The position numbers and the translations under genes were made by a program. Positions 53,990 to 63,054 of a stretch of DNA of 64,000 nucleotides are shown here, piece by piece; position 1 is the stretch's first letter, and each line of letters begins with the position of its first letter. This stretch comes from an uncultured bacterium (GTDB lineage Bacteria > UBP6 > UBA1177), in assembly GCA_905233945.1 (NCBI GenBank), contig CAJOFY010000010.1, positions 44,930 to 108,929 of the forward strand, read 5' to 3'. The notes below the pieces were generated by a model that ran no database searches, was not told the DNA's origin, and was given only the letters and a program-made list of their open reading frames with translations.

Positions 53990-54901
53990 TTGATTGATAG
54001 TAAAAATTATTTAGAGCAACAAAAACAAAAAAAAGTTGAATCTTTAAATGTTCCAAATGTCAAGGAGTTGATTAATATTGTTATTCAGAATGAGGTTTAT
54101 CAATATAAGGGAGTCGATTTGTGTATAGCTAAGAATTGTTTAAATTTGGTGACGGGATATTCTGGTGTAGGAAAATCCTCATTGTTGAGAGAATATTTTC
54201 CTCAGAAGTTTGAAAAATATGAATATATTAACCAAAAGCATTTACAAGGGAATAAGAATTCTTATGTTGCAACGGCACTTGATATATCTGGAAATATATC
54301 TGAGATATTTGCTAAAAAATTTTCTAAAGACAAAAAATGTTTCTCTAATTTAACAGGAAATGACGGAATGTGTCCCATATGCCATGGCGCAGGATTTATT
54401 GAATACAGAAGCGATGGAAATCTAATTGCGCGCTTGGAATGTGGTGAGTGTGAAGGAACAGGTTTTAATAAAATACTAAAAAAGTACAAAATTGACGGAA
54501 AAACGATTTTTGATGTCTGGAAAATGACTATTATAGAGGGAATTGATTATTTTGCAAAGATAGATAAGAAAATTACAGAATCTCTTGAGAAAGCTGCTGA
54601 GATTATGCTGGGTCATTTGAAAATTGGCCAACCCACAGGAACATTGTCTGGCGGTGAGAATATAAGAATCAAAGTATTAAAATCAAGAAAAGTTACAACC
54701 GAAGTACTTGGTGTGAATGAGCCGTTTAAGGGGTTGAATCCCCAAGAAATATTCAGGATGGTAAAATATTTTTATACTCTTTGTAAAGAAGGGAGAACTA
54801 TTGTAATAGTAGATCACACAGAGAATGTAGATAACTTCTTTTCAAAGAAAATATATCTAAAAAATGATGATGGAATATTAAGGGGGATGAATTGTTTCTG
54901 A
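53990..54901 (+). CDS. UvrA-like half-protein (C-terminal ABC module)
   Basis: The frame is open from inside the IS end; the first start beyond it is TTG 53990. The ~303 residues match the second half of UvrA: Walker A GYSGVGKSSLL, a zinc-binding CPICHGAG with CGECEGTGF, QPTGTLSGGENIRIK as signature, and a Walker B region changed from LDEPTTGL to VNEPFKGL. There is no N-terminal ABC module. The joined pre-IS sequence has an in-frame stop not far upstream, so the gene was already a half-length form. Its AT-rich composition points to transfer. It may be a remnant or a specialised UvrA-like protein. Confidence 0.7.
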   Translation: MIDSKNYLEQQKQKKVESLNVPNVKELINIVIQNEVYQYKGVDLCIAKNCLNLVTGYSGVGKSSLLREYFPQKFEKYEYINQKHLQGNKNSYVATALDISGNISEIFAKKFSKDKKCFSNLTGNDGMCPICHGAGFIEYRSDGNLIARLECGECEGTGFNKILKKYKIDGKTIFDVWKMTIIEGIDYFAKIDKKITESLEKAAEIMLGHLKIGQPTGTLSGGENIRIKVLKSRKVTTEVLGVNEPFKGLNPQEIFRMVKYFYTLCKEGRTIVIVDHTENVDNFFSKKIYLKNDDGILRGMNCF

Positions 54902-55019
54902 TTCCTGATTCACAAAATTTATATTTGCTATTAACAAAATGCTCCTTTCAAAAAAATCAAAAATTATATATATTAGGAAAGCGCGGGGACGGCAAGTTTT
55001 TGCAACCCAGCGTTATAAT

Positions 55020-55253
55020 TTAGAATTTAGAGAGTTTTTCTCTCTCAAAATCATCCGCTATAAATTCCGCGCTTTCAGCCCACATGCAGGATTCGGTGTT
55101 TTTCAGGGCTGAGAATGTTTTTGAGGCGTAGAAGAGTTGGAGCATTTCATCGAAAGATTTTCCGTGTTTTTCTGCGAGAATGCGGACGACATGCTCAATT
55201 TTCATAAGAATATCAATGGTTATGTCTTGATTGTTGTAAATGTAGTGCGGCAT
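55020..55253 (-). CDS. Small partner protein of the DUF3990 cassette
   Basis: The 77-residue protein has an acidic/hydrophobic helical pattern ending in YASKTFSALKNTESCMWAESAEFIADDFEREK. A similar SKTxxxL...TxxWxxSxxYI pattern is familiar from small proteins next to DUF3990 genes. Its ATG directly follows the DUF3990 stop codon. The function is unknown; an antidote or adaptor role is possible. The 118-nt gap 54902-55019 contains nothing recognisable. Confidence 0.65.
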   Translation of the reverse strand: MPHYIYNNQDITIDILMKIEHVVRILAEKHGKSFDEMLQLFYASKTFSALKNTESCMWAESAEFIADDFEREKLSKF

Positions 55254-55727
55254 TTAGACCTCTTTGTTTTCTTTCCAGTTTAAGTGAGAAAGTGCTTTTT
55301 CCGTATGAAACGAAACCTGATCGTTCACTTTGAAAAAGGCGAGTTTTTCCAAGGCCTGATCGGCGTTGTATACGCCTGAAATATAAAGCGCGATAGTCCG
55401 CATCGTATTGTCGTTTGCTACAGGACCGCAGACGATGTCGTAATCATGCGTGATGCCGCCTTTTATGCGGTTATCTTTCACAAATTCAAGCCATTCCTTG
55501 TTCATGGAGTCGAATGAGAGGATTTTCAGATCTGAACTTGGAGTATATTCGTAAACTTTAACGAAACTGCCGTCTCCGCCGTATCTGATGAACTGGTTTT
55601 TTGCCCATCTTTCAGCCTGTTCAAATATAGTTGTGAGATAAAAGCCTTTGCCGAAATCGCGCTTGTCTTTAGAGCGAGAAAGATCTATTTTTGTGAATCT
55701 TGTGTTTGTTCCGTGGTATAAAAGCAC
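55254..55727 (-). CDS. DUF3990 protein, ADP-ribosyltransferase-like
   Basis: The 157-residue protein begins LLYHGTN and continues DFGKGFYLTTIFEQAERWA, the pattern of DUF3990, which is thought to have an ADP-ribosyltransferase-like fold. VKVYEY and DIVCGPVANDNTM are further family motifs. It starts with GTG at 55727, supported by GAGG 7 nt upstream, 2 nt after the DUF3791 stop. It is the likely effector of the three-gene cassette. Catalysis has not been shown to my knowledge. Confidence 0.82.
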   Translation of the reverse strand: MLLYHGTNTRFTKIDLSRSKDKRDFGKGFYLTTIFEQAERWAKNQFIRYGGDGSFVKVYEYTPSSDLKILSFDSMNKEWLEFVKDNRIKGGITHDYDIVCGPVANDNTMRTIALYISGVYNADQALEKLAFFKVNDQVSFHTEKALSHLNWKENKEV

Positions 55728-55729
55728 CT

Positions 55730-55957
55730 TTAAACCTCGCTGTGTTCATAGCGTTTCATCACATCTTCGGCAAAAGCGATGGTTTCTTCAAGGTCTTGCG
55801 TATGAAGGGCATCATATTGTTCGCGGATGAGTGAGATCATATCGTGCTGTGCAAATTTTTCATAAGTTGCAGATTCTGAAATGTTGTGATTCGCGGCATA
55901 ACCCTGAATTGCCGTCACGACCAAAAGATTTTTATCCATTTCTGTCTGGGGACTCAT
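55730..55957 (-). CDS. DUF3791 family small protein
   Basis: The 75-residue protein has the DUF3791 pattern LLVVTAIQGYAANHNIS, then SLIREQYDALHTQDLEETIAFAEDVM (the YDxLHT motif). ATG 55957 has GGAGG 4 nt upstream. It is the first gene of the DUF3791-DUF3990-small protein cassette and may control or neutralise the DUF3990 protein, by analogy to toxin-antitoxin order. Confidence 0.8.
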   Translation of the reverse strand: MSPQTEMDKNLLVVTAIQGYAANHNISESATYEKFAQHDMISLIREQYDALHTQDLEETIAFAEDVMKRYEHSEV

Positions 55958-56043
55958 TTTTCCTCCATCAAAAAAACCGCGATATTTTAAGGAAAATTGG
56001 TGGAAATGCAAGACTTTGCAGTCGACCGACTGCAAGCCGGCAA

Positions 56044-57783
56044 TTATCTTCTCTTCATAATCGCGACAATTGCGAAAACGAGGCAGGTGAGAACTACGAT
56101 GATGACGGGAACGACCATCGACATGCCTGACGATGAAACTTTTACTTCGTCCCACATGTTGTTGAGGCGGAGCATCTGCTCGTCGTCGAAGTGTTTCATG
56201 ATCGCGCATCGTGCAACGATGTCTTCGGTCGGATACTGTGTCGAGCACTGTCTGCCGATCGTATCGGTGATGACTGTGAAATCGGTCTTTTCTTCAGCTG
56301 CGTCTGTGGTTTTGTTCGCAAAGAAGTAGTTGAGGTCGTTCTTGTAAAGGGTGACGTTCTCTTCTTTGTGCATTCCGGTTACGTTGTCGTCCTTGTCGTA
56401 GTCGGGGTAGAGGAAGTTGTAGGTGCCGTCAGCGTTTTTGAATTTGTTGAGTTCTTCTTCGCTGAGTTCTCCTACATATTTGTCGCAGTAGTATTTGCCG
56501 CTTTCCTTGTCGAGGAAGGGTTTCGGTTCTTCCTCTTCTTCTTCGCCTTCGGCTTCAGCTTTTTCTTCACCTTCAGCAGGTTTTTCTTCAGCTTTTTCTG
56601 CTGCTTCGCCTTCTTTAGGAGCTTCGCATTCGACCATGACGTAGGTTCCGTAGTTGTCAACGCAGTTTTCAAACATCTCGTTGCCTGCGATTACGCTGGT
56701 GTAGCCGATGAAATCCATGTTCGCCTTAGCATTTTCGGGCTGAGAGAGGAAGTTGAGGAATTCCTGAGCAAGCGGAACGTTCGCGCCTTTGGGCATTACC
56801 CAGCCGTCAAACCAGATGTTGCTGCCTTCTTCAGGAACTGCGTAGTAAAGTTTTGCGCCGTTTTCGTCTTCATCAGCTGTGTCGAGAGTGTAGACAGCGT
56901 CGCCACTCCATGCGAAGTTGATGGCGATTTTGCCGGTAGCCATATCTTTTTTGCCGCTGTCAACTTCGAATCCGTAGATGTTTTCCTTGAGGACTGAAAG
57001 TGCTTCCTCGACTTTCTTTACCGATTCTTCGTCAGCTCTGTTGAAAATTTCGACGATTTTGTCGGCATACTGCGCTTTTGTGAGTGAACCGGACTCATAC
57101 GATTTTCTGAGCGTTGCAAGTTCTTCGCTGTAAACGTATCCGAGTGCAAGAGCGTAGGTGTCACGGATGGAATCCTTAATAGTTCCAAGGTTTTTTGCGT
57201 ATTCTTTCCAGATGAAGCTCCAGTGCTTTTCATCGCCTTCGGTGTAGCCGGGAAGTTTCGTGATGACTTCGGGGTTGTAGACAAAACCCATAGTTCCCCA
57301 CATGTAGCCTGTAGCGTAATCCTGCCAGCCGTATTTTTTGAAAAGGTCGACGATGAACTTCGACGCATTGTCGTAGTAGCCGTTGATGTAGCCGAGTTTG
57401 CCTTCTTCGATGGTGTAGTCGTATTTTTCGACCATTCCTTCAAGGATCATCTTCTGAACCATGTAGTCAGACGGGCAGACAAGGTCGTAAGCGTAGGTGT
57501 ATGAGCCGTCTTCCTTAGCAGTTCTTGTGAGCATGAGCTCGTTGTACATATTTTCAAGCGTTCCGAAAGTGGAGTATTTGACTTTGACATTGAGATTGAA
57601 CTTCTCTTTGCAGTGCTGTTCAAATTTCTTAATCAAATCAACGCTTTCGCCGCTACCGTCATCGATAGAAATGTAATCTTCCCAGTTATAGACCTTGAGC
57701 TCTATAACTTCGCCTTCGCCGTAGAGCGAAAAAAGGCTGAATAAAAGTGAAAAAGAAGCAAAAAGTTTGAAAAATCTTTTCAT
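56044..57783 (-). CDS. potD: PotD-like polyamine-binding protein with acidic insert and membrane anchor
   Basis: The 579-residue protein (E. coli PotD has 348) has a signal peptide and a PotD fold: VYNWEDYISIDDGS, DLVCPSDYMVQKM, YATGYMWGTMGFVYNP, and the ligand-contact INFAWSGDAVY and IWFDGWVMPKGA. At about residue 380 the fold is interrupted by a Glu/Ala/Lys-rich stretch (387-421) and a further ~100-residue segment. It then resumes with QYPTEDIVARCAIMKHFDDEQMLRLNNMWDEVK. The C-terminus is a membrane helix (VVPVIIVVLTCLVFAIVAI). Its start overlaps the potC stop by 4 nt. Confidence 0.9.
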   Translation of the reverse strand: MKRFFKLFASFSLLFSLFSLYGEGEVIELKVYNWEDYISIDDGSGESVDLIKKFEQHCKEKFNLNVKVKYSTFGTLENMYNELMLTRTAKEDGSYTYAYDLVCPSDYMVQKMILEGMVEKYDYTIEEGKLGYINGYYDNASKFIVDLFKKYGWQDYATGYMWGTMGFVYNPEVITKLPGYTEGDEKHWSFIWKEYAKNLGTIKDSIRDTYALALGYVYSEELATLRKSYESGSLTKAQYADKIVEIFNRADEESVKKVEEALSVLKENIYGFEVDSGKKDMATGKIAINFAWSGDAVYTLDTADEDENGAKLYYAVPEEGSNIWFDGWVMPKGANVPLAQEFLNFLSQPENAKANMDFIGYTSVIAGNEMFENCVDNYGTYVMVECEAPKEGEAAEKAEEKPAEGEEKAEAEGEEEEEEPKPFLDKESGKYYCDKYVGELSEEELNKFKNADGTYNFLYPDYDKDDNVTGMHKEENVTLYKNDLNYFFANKTTDAAEEKTDFTVITDTIGRQCSTQYPTEDIVARCAIMKHFDDEQMLRLNNMWDEVKVSSSGMSMVVPVIIVVLTCLVFAIVAIMKRR

Positions 57784-58583
57784 CTAGATCCCTCCCGTTT
57801 AGATTTTCTGTTTTGTATAAACGAATAAATGACCACATAAGCGATCATTACGACAAAAATTATAGCGAAAAGAGCCCTGAGCGCAGGGACGGACGAGCTT
57901 TTGCCGCCCTTTGCGTAGGCATCGTAAACATAAGTCGAAATTGTCTTGAAAGTCGAAGGTTTCGTGAAACTCGTGATGATGTAGTCGTCAAGCGAAATGT
58001 TTATCGCAAGAAGGAAACCCGAAATGATTCCGGGGAGAATTTCAGGAATGACGATGAGGAAAATCGCCTTCGTCGGCGTCGCGCCGAGGTCAAGAACTGC
58101 TTCGTAAAGGTTGTTGTCCATCTGTTTGAGTTTCGGGATTACCGAAAGGACGACAAACGGGATCGTGAGAACAACATGCCCGATGAGAAGGGAAGCGTAG
58201 GATCTTCCGAAACCGAACATTGTGCAGATGAGTGCGATAGATATGGCCGTAACAACTTCCGCGTTTATCATCGGGATTTTCGTCAGTTCGTTCATTGCCT
58301 TGTTCACGCGGTGGTTCGAGTAATAAATGCCGATCGCTCCCATAGTTCCAAGAACTGTCGAGATAAATCCTGCGACAAGTGCGAGAACGAGCGTGTTGAC
58401 GACCGTTTCCATAAGGTCTGCATTGTTCCAGAGCTTGACATAAAGGTCAAAACCCCAGTCAGGTGACCAGATTCCGATTTCGCGCGACATGTTGAAACTG
58501 TAGACGAAAAGGAGAAGGATAGGCGCGTAGAGAAGGAAAAGCACCAGAGTTATGTAGCTTCCGCTGAGTATTTTCTTTACCAT
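57780..58583 (-). CDS. potC: Spermidine/putrescine ABC permease PotC
   Basis: The 267-residue inner-membrane permease has six hydrophobic segments and the EAA loop YEAVLDLGATPTKAIFLIVIPEILPGI that docks to PotA. PMINAEVVTAIS is also typical of PotC. It overlaps potB by 7 nt and potD by 4 nt, so stoichiometric, coupled translation is expected. Confidence 0.93.
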   Translation of the reverse strand: MVKKILSGSYITLVLFLLYAPILLLFVYSFNMSREIGIWSPDWGFDLYVKLWNNADLMETVVNTLVLALVAGFISTVLGTMGAIGIYYSNHRVNKAMNELTKIPMINAEVVTAISIALICTMFGFGRSYASLLIGHVVLTIPFVVLSVIPKLKQMDNNLYEAVLDLGATPTKAIFLIVIPEILPGIISGFLLAINISLDDYIITSFTKPSTFKTISTYVYDAYAKGGKSSSVPALRALFAIIFVVMIAYVVIYSFIQNRKSKREGSR

Positions 58584-59428
58584 AAGTTAGCCCTCCCTGC
58601 GCTTTCGTCCTTTTCTTCGGTGAATTTGCCGCTAAGGAACATCGAAATGAAGATTATTACAAGGAGAACAAGCGCGATCGTGCTTCCTGCATGCCAGTTG
58701 TGCATCGTGAGGAACTGAGTCTCGATAAGTTTTCCGACGATCGTGACGTTGCCGTTGCCGAGCGTATCACTGATGACGTAGCTTGTCGTCGTCGGAAGAA
58801 GAACCATCGAAACCGCGCTGACAATACCGGGCATCGAAAGGGGAAGGGTGACCGAAACAAAGGTCTTCCACGGTTTCGCGCCGAGATCAGCACTTGCTTC
58901 GGCATAGCTTTTGTCGATTTTCAGAATGACTGAGTAAAGCGGCATGATGACAAACGGAAGATAGTCGTAAACCATGCCGATAAGCGTGTTGACGAAGCTG
59001 AAGCTGTTCGACTTGTACATTCCGATGAAGTAAAGCAGTTCTTTCATCGCGGCTGTTCTAAGAACGAAGTTGATCCAGAGCGGGAGAATGAAGAGAATAA
59101 GGAGCACTCCGCCTTTGTTGAATTTCGATTTTGCGAGGATGTATGCGACCGGATATGCGATGAGAAGGCTTATTACAGTCGTGATTATCGCAAGGCCGAA
59201 ACTTACGAAAAGGACTCTGATATTCGCCTGTTTCGAGAAGAAATCAGAGAAATTGGAAACCGCAAACGAAACCGGCTCACCGGCAATCGTGAAAGTTTCG
59301 CTCCCTGCCGGAACTTTTTTTGTGAATGCATACAAAATTATAAGCAGAAGGGGAACTACGACGAACGCGATGAGAAAAACCGCGTAGGGGATACCCAGCT
59401 GCTTTCTTGAAAATTTAAGTCCGTTCAT
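58577..59428 (-). CDS. potB: Spermidine/putrescine ABC permease PotB
   Basis: The 283-residue permease has the EAA loop [28 protein letters not shown] and [13 protein letters not shown], typical of PotB. A ~35-residue extracytoplasmic loop follows TM1. The ATG overlaps the potA stop by 4 nt (59425-59428). Confidence 0.93.
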   Translation of the reverse strand: MNGLKFSRKQLGIPYAVFLIAFVVVPLLLIILYAFTKKVPAGSETFTIAGEPVSFAVSNFSDFFSKQANIRVLFVSFGLAIITTVISLLIAYPVAYILAKSKFNKGGVLLILFILPLWINFVLRTAAMKELLYFIGMYKSNSFSFVNTLIGMVYDYLPFVIMPLYSVILKIDKSYAEASADLGAKPWKTFVSVTLPLSMPGIVSAVSMVLLPTTTSYVISDTLGNGNVTIVGKLIETQFLTMHNWHAGSTIALVLLVIIFISMFLSGKFTEEKDESAGRANLW

Positions 59429-60993
59429 TTCTTTTCCACCGCCTTCAAAGTAAGTTTGATCTTATCTTTCGGAATCTTGACGCTGACACGGTCGTTTTCG
59501 TTCCAGAGGTATTCGGTGTCGCAGACGATCTCTTCCTCTTCTTCATCGGTGCAGATTATGATCTGGTAGTGATCGCCTTTGTAAACTATTGAAATTATTG
59601 AACCTCTTGCATCGCCATCAACATCGTTGTCGATGATTTCGATGTCTTTGAGGCCGACTTCGACTTTGACTTCGACGTTGGTAAGGTCGAGTTTTTCGCC
59701 GGTTGCTGTGATGACATAGCCTTCGGAATCAAGGTGAGAACCGGGGTAGAGCTGGGTGACATCGCACTCGAAAGCGCCTTCCGCGAAGTGGACTTTGTTG
59801 ATTTTGTCGATATATCCGTCGTAAACGTTCGAAACGAAGTCGCGTTTCATGATGTGGATGTTGTCGGGGCTTACGCGGATCCCGATCGTTTCTCCGATTT
59901 TAGCCTCTTTCGTCGACTGGATCATAACTTCGCTTTTGCCGACCATCATGATCATTTCGTAGTGGACGCCTTTGAAAATAGAGGAGACTATCTGACCTGA
60001 AACGATTCCCTGCTCGGGCGGAACGACTTCGACATCCTCAGGTCTGACGACGACATCGACCTTTGCGTTGATCTCAAAATCGTCGACACAGTCAAAGACC
60101 TTGTTGATGAATTTGACCTTTCTGTCGCCTACGATCGTGCCGTTGTAGATGTTGCTCTCGCCGATAAAGTCGGCTACGAAAGCGTTCGCGGGCTCGTTGT
60201 AGATATCCTGCGGGGTTCCGACCTGCTGAATTTCGCCGTCCTTCATAACGACGATCCTGTCGCTCATCGTGAGGGCTTCTTCCTGGTCGTGCGTGACGTA
60301 GATGAAGGTTATTCCGAGTTTTCTCTGCATATCTTTGAGCTCGAGCTGCATGTCTTTTCTCATTTTGAGGTCAAGCGCGCCAAGCGGTTCGTCAAGGAGG
60401 AGGATTTCGGGTTCGTTGACGATAGCTCGGGCGATCGCGATTCTCTGCTGCTGGCCGCCGGAAAGGGTGGTGACTTTTCTTTTCTCGAATTCCTCGAGAT
60501 CGACCATCTGGAGTGCCTTGCTGACTTTTTTGTCGATTTCAGACTTTTTGAGATGTTCCAGTTTTTCGACCATGTTCCCGTTTTTATCTCTGAACGAAGT
60601 TTTTACTTTCTTGAGTTTGAGGCCGAACGCGATGTTGTCGTAAACATTGAGATGCGGGAAAAGGGCGTATCTCTGGAAAACGGTGTTGACCGGTCTGAGA
60701 TAGGGCGGAAGATTCGTTATGTCCTTGCCGTCAAGCAGGATCTTTCCCTTCGTGGGAAGCTCGAAACCCGCAATCATCCTCAGCGTTGTCGTCTTTCCGC
60801 AACCGGACGGGCCTAAAAACGTGACGAATTCGCCACGGTTTACATGAAGATTGAAGTCGGAAACAGCGAGAGTACCGCCTTCGAATTCTTTCGAAATTCC
60901 GACAAGTTCAATAATTTTGTCACTTTTTACAAATGTTTCTGTCTGTTTTTTATCAGACAAAATTCCTTTTGCAATCCCGATTGTGTCACCCAT
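59425..60993 (-). CDS. potA: PotA-like polyamine ABC ATPase with enlarged C-terminus
   Basis: The 522-residue ATPase is about 150 residues longer than usual PotA. The ABC core is intact: Walker A GPSGCGKT (61-68), [15 protein letters not shown] and [10 protein letters not shown]. The C-terminal region has a first TOBE-like segment ([12 protein letters not shown], then [17 protein letters not shown]) and a second similar one ([21 protein letters not shown], then [18 protein letters not shown]). The extra TOBE suggests a modified regulatory domain, perhaps matched to the unusual PotD. GGAGG lies 7 nt before ATG 60993. Confidence 0.92.
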   Translation of the reverse strand: MGDTIGIAKGILSDKKQTETFVKSDKIIELVGISKEFEGGTLAVSDFNLHVNRGEFVTFLGPSGCGKTTTLRMIAGFELPTKGKILLDGKDITNLPPYLRPVNTVFQRYALFPHLNVYDNIAFGLKLKKVKTSFRDKNGNMVEKLEHLKKSEIDKKVSKALQMVDLEEFEKRKVTTLSGGQQQRIAIARAIVNEPEILLLDEPLGALDLKMRKDMQLELKDMQRKLGITFIYVTHDQEEALTMSDRIVVMKDGEIQQVGTPQDIYNEPANAFVADFIGESNIYNGTIVGDRKVKFINKVFDCVDDFEINAKVDVVVRPEDVEVVPPEQGIVSGQIVSSIFKGVHYEMIMMVGKSEVMIQSTKEAKIGETIGIRVSPDNIHIMKRDFVSNVYDGYIDKINKVHFAEGAFECDVTQLYPGSHLDSEGYVITATGEKLDLTNVEVKVEVGLKDIEIIDNDVDGDARGSIISIVYKGDHYQIIICTDEEEEEIVCDTEYLWNENDRVSVKIPKDKIKLTLKAVEKK

Positions 60994-61008
60994 TATTTTT
61001 CCTCCACA

Positions 61009-61089
61009 AAAAATGTGAGCAAAGCAAAAATACCCCCATAAGTGCAGTTCAGCCTTACAAAAAAATAAAAATGTGAGCTATGGTATCAA
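61009..61089 (-). promoter_or_regulatory. potA promoter region with direct repeats
   Basis: On the minus strand TTGATA (61089-61084), 16 nt and TATTTT (61067-61062) precede potA. The repeat GCTCACATTTTT occurs on the minus strand at 61079-61068, across the spacer, and again at 61020-61009. These are possible regulator sites. The -35 overlaps the metG stop codon. Confidence 0.45.
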
Positions 61090-62744
61090 TGATTATTGCC
61101 TAATCTCGATTTCTCGGCGGCAATAGTTTCGTCATCGATCTTTCCGAAAAGTATCTCTACTTCACCAAGCTTTATTCCGTTACTTATATTGTGTTCGCAA
61201 AGTTTAGTAAAATCGAATACTTCCGGCAGATTCAACATTCGTTTGACCTTTCTGCTCGCGGCCGGAGTTATCGGCTCCAGAACCGTGGCCATTTTGTCGA
61301 TTAAGTTGAGACAGTTTACAAATACGCCGTTGCAGCGTTCCGGATCGCTCTTTCTGAGTGCCCACGGAGCCATTGTGTCAAAGTATTTGTTTGCGATTCG
61401 TCCTATTTCCATGATGTGGAAAGCTGCGTCTCTCACGCGGAAAGTTTCGTAGCAGTCGAGGATTTCCTTGAGTTCCCTGTTGACGTCTTCCCACATTTTG
61501 TCGTCTTCTTCAGAGAACTTGATTTCTCCTTCGATCTTTCCGCCGAAAAACTTGTTGATGAAGGCGAGGTTTCTGTTCACGAAGTTGCCGTAGATAGCGG
61601 AGAGCATGCCGTTGTTGGCATCCTGGAAACCTTTGAAAGAGAAGTCGGAATCTTTGGTTTCGGGCGCGATCGTAGCAAGGTAGAATCTAACTGAGTCGGG
61701 GTTGAATCTCTCAAGGAATTCATGGACCCAGATCGCCCAGTTTCTGCTTGTCGAGATCTTCTGTCCTTCAAGGTTGAGGAACTCGTTTGCCGGGATCTCG
61801 TCGGGAAGTTTCCAGCCGTCTTCCTGACCCATGAGCATTGCAGGCCAGATTATCGAATGGAAAACGATGTTGTCCTTTCCGATGAAATGGACAAGTTTCA
61901 CATCCTCGCCGCCTTTCCACCATTTTTCCCACTCGTTTTCATCGAGACCTCTCTTCGCGAAGAGCTCTTTCGTGAAAGCGATATATCCGATCGGCGCGTC
62001 AAACCAGACGTAGAGGACCTTTCCTTCAGCTCCTTCGACCGGAACGGGAACGCCCCACGAAATATCGCGGGTGATGCCTCTCGGTTCAAGACCTCTTTCA
62101 AACCACTGGACGTTGCTTTTCCAGTTTTCTTTCGTTTCAAGCCATGCATCGAGCCTTTTTTCGAATTTGTCGAGGTCAAGGAACCAGTGCTTCGAAGTCT
62201 TTCTCACAGGAGTCTGACCGCAGATCTTGCATTTCGGATTTATGAGATCGAGCGAATTAAGGGCGTTTCCGCATTTGTCGCACTGGTCTCCGCGGGCTCC
62301 CGGATCTTTGCAGATAGGGCATGTTCCCTCGACATAGCGGTCGGGAAGGAACATCTTGTCATGTTCGCAGTAAAGCTGCTCGACGTTTCTTACCGAAATG
62401 AAACCGTTTTTATCGAGCCTCTTGAAGAAATCCTGTGAAAGTTCCTTCTCGATATCATTGTGCGTACCTGAAAATATATCAAAAGACATTTCAGCCATTT
62501 CAAAACCGCGTGCGATAAGCTCGTGATTTTCTTTTACGACGTCTTCGGGTGTGATCCCGCGTGATTCCGCATTGATCGTGATCGGGACGCCGTGTTCATC
62601 CGTTCCGCAGACGTAGACGACATCTCTCTTCATGTTGCGGAGATAACGTACGAAAACATCGGCGGGAAGGTAAGCCCCTGCAAGGTGACCGAGGTGGATC
62701 GGTCCGTTCGCATAAGGCAAAGCTGATGTGACCAAATACTTCAA
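61086..62744 (-). CDS. metG: Methionyl-tRNA synthetase
   Basis: The 552-residue class I synthetase charges tRNA-Met. HIGH-type motif is PIHLGH and the KMSKS loop reads KISTSRNW, a tolerated variant. A double zinc knuckle has four CxxC-like pairs (CEHD; CPICKD; CDKCGN; CKICGQ). The C-terminal EMAP-II/Trbp111 domain is absent. The start is TTG at 62744: AAGGAG lies 6 nt upstream and the protein then begins MKYLVTSALPYANG, as expected. In-frame ATGs further upstream would add nearly 160 residues of non-homologous sequence. Confidence 0.94.
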   Translation of the reverse strand: MKYLVTSALPYANGPIHLGHLAGAYLPADVFVRYLRNMKRDVVYVCGTDEHGVPITINAESRGITPEDVVKENHELIARGFEMAEMSFDIFSGTHNDIEKELSQDFFKRLDKNGFISVRNVEQLYCEHDKMFLPDRYVEGTCPICKDPGARGDQCDKCGNALNSLDLINPKCKICGQTPVRKTSKHWFLDLDKFEKRLDAWLETKENWKSNVQWFERGLEPRGITRDISWGVPVPVEGAEGKVLYVWFDAPIGYIAFTKELFAKRGLDENEWEKWWKGGEDVKLVHFIGKDNIVFHSIIWPAMLMGQEDGWKLPDEIPANEFLNLEGQKISTSRNWAIWVHEFLERFNPDSVRFYLATIAPETKDSDFSFKGFQDANNGMLSAIYGNFVNRNLAFINKFFGGKIEGEIKFSEEDDKMWEDVNRELKEILDCYETFRVRDAAFHIMEIGRIANKYFDTMAPWALRKSDPERCNGVFVNCLNLIDKMATVLEPITPAASRKVKRMLNLPEVFDFTKLCEHNISNGIKLGEVEILFGKIDDETIAAEKSRLGNNH

Positions 62745-62817
62745 TTTTTTCTCCTTAAAAAAACTCGTGTGTGAAAAACATACCGGCCAAATTCCGGAAA
62801 AAGTAGGGGACAATAAC

Positions 62818-62835
62818 GATTTTTTGCAAAAAATC
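62818..62835 (+). repeat. 18-bp perfect palindrome upstream of metG
   Basis: GATTTTTTGCAAAAAATC is a perfect 18-bp palindrome about 75 nt upstream of the metG start. The gap 62745-63054 otherwise holds a second TTGACA-like sequence near 62950 and the promoter of the next lipoprotein. The palindrome could be an operator or a hairpin in the leader. Confidence 0.5.
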
Positions 62836-62967
62836 AATAATATTTTTATATTTTTAGCACGATTTTTCAGGGTGAAAATCTGCATGTAAAGCACTGTGTC
62901 AAAAAAACAAAAAGTTGACGCAACGCTTGACATTGAAAATCTTGCGTTCTTCTTTACAGCGTAAAAC

Positions 62968-62995
62968 TTGCCAACACAGCTGAACTTCCTAAAAT
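62968..62995 (+). promoter_or_regulatory. Promoter and conserved leader of lipoprotein 63055
   Basis: TTGCCA (62968-62973), 16 nt and TAAAAT (62990-62995) are followed by ACCGCG, a T-run and GTTTAAAAAC, as before 30757 and 34394. Confidence 0.75.
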
Positions 62996-63054
62996 ACCGC
63001 GTTTTTTTGTTTAAAAACTCGTTTGTTTTTATAAAAAGTTTTAAGGATGTCAAA

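Noticed and set aside
54975..55018. Possible tRNA or structured RNA near GCGCGGGGACGGC
   Set aside because: It cannot be folded into a cloverleaf and is too short; no anticodon arm is visible.
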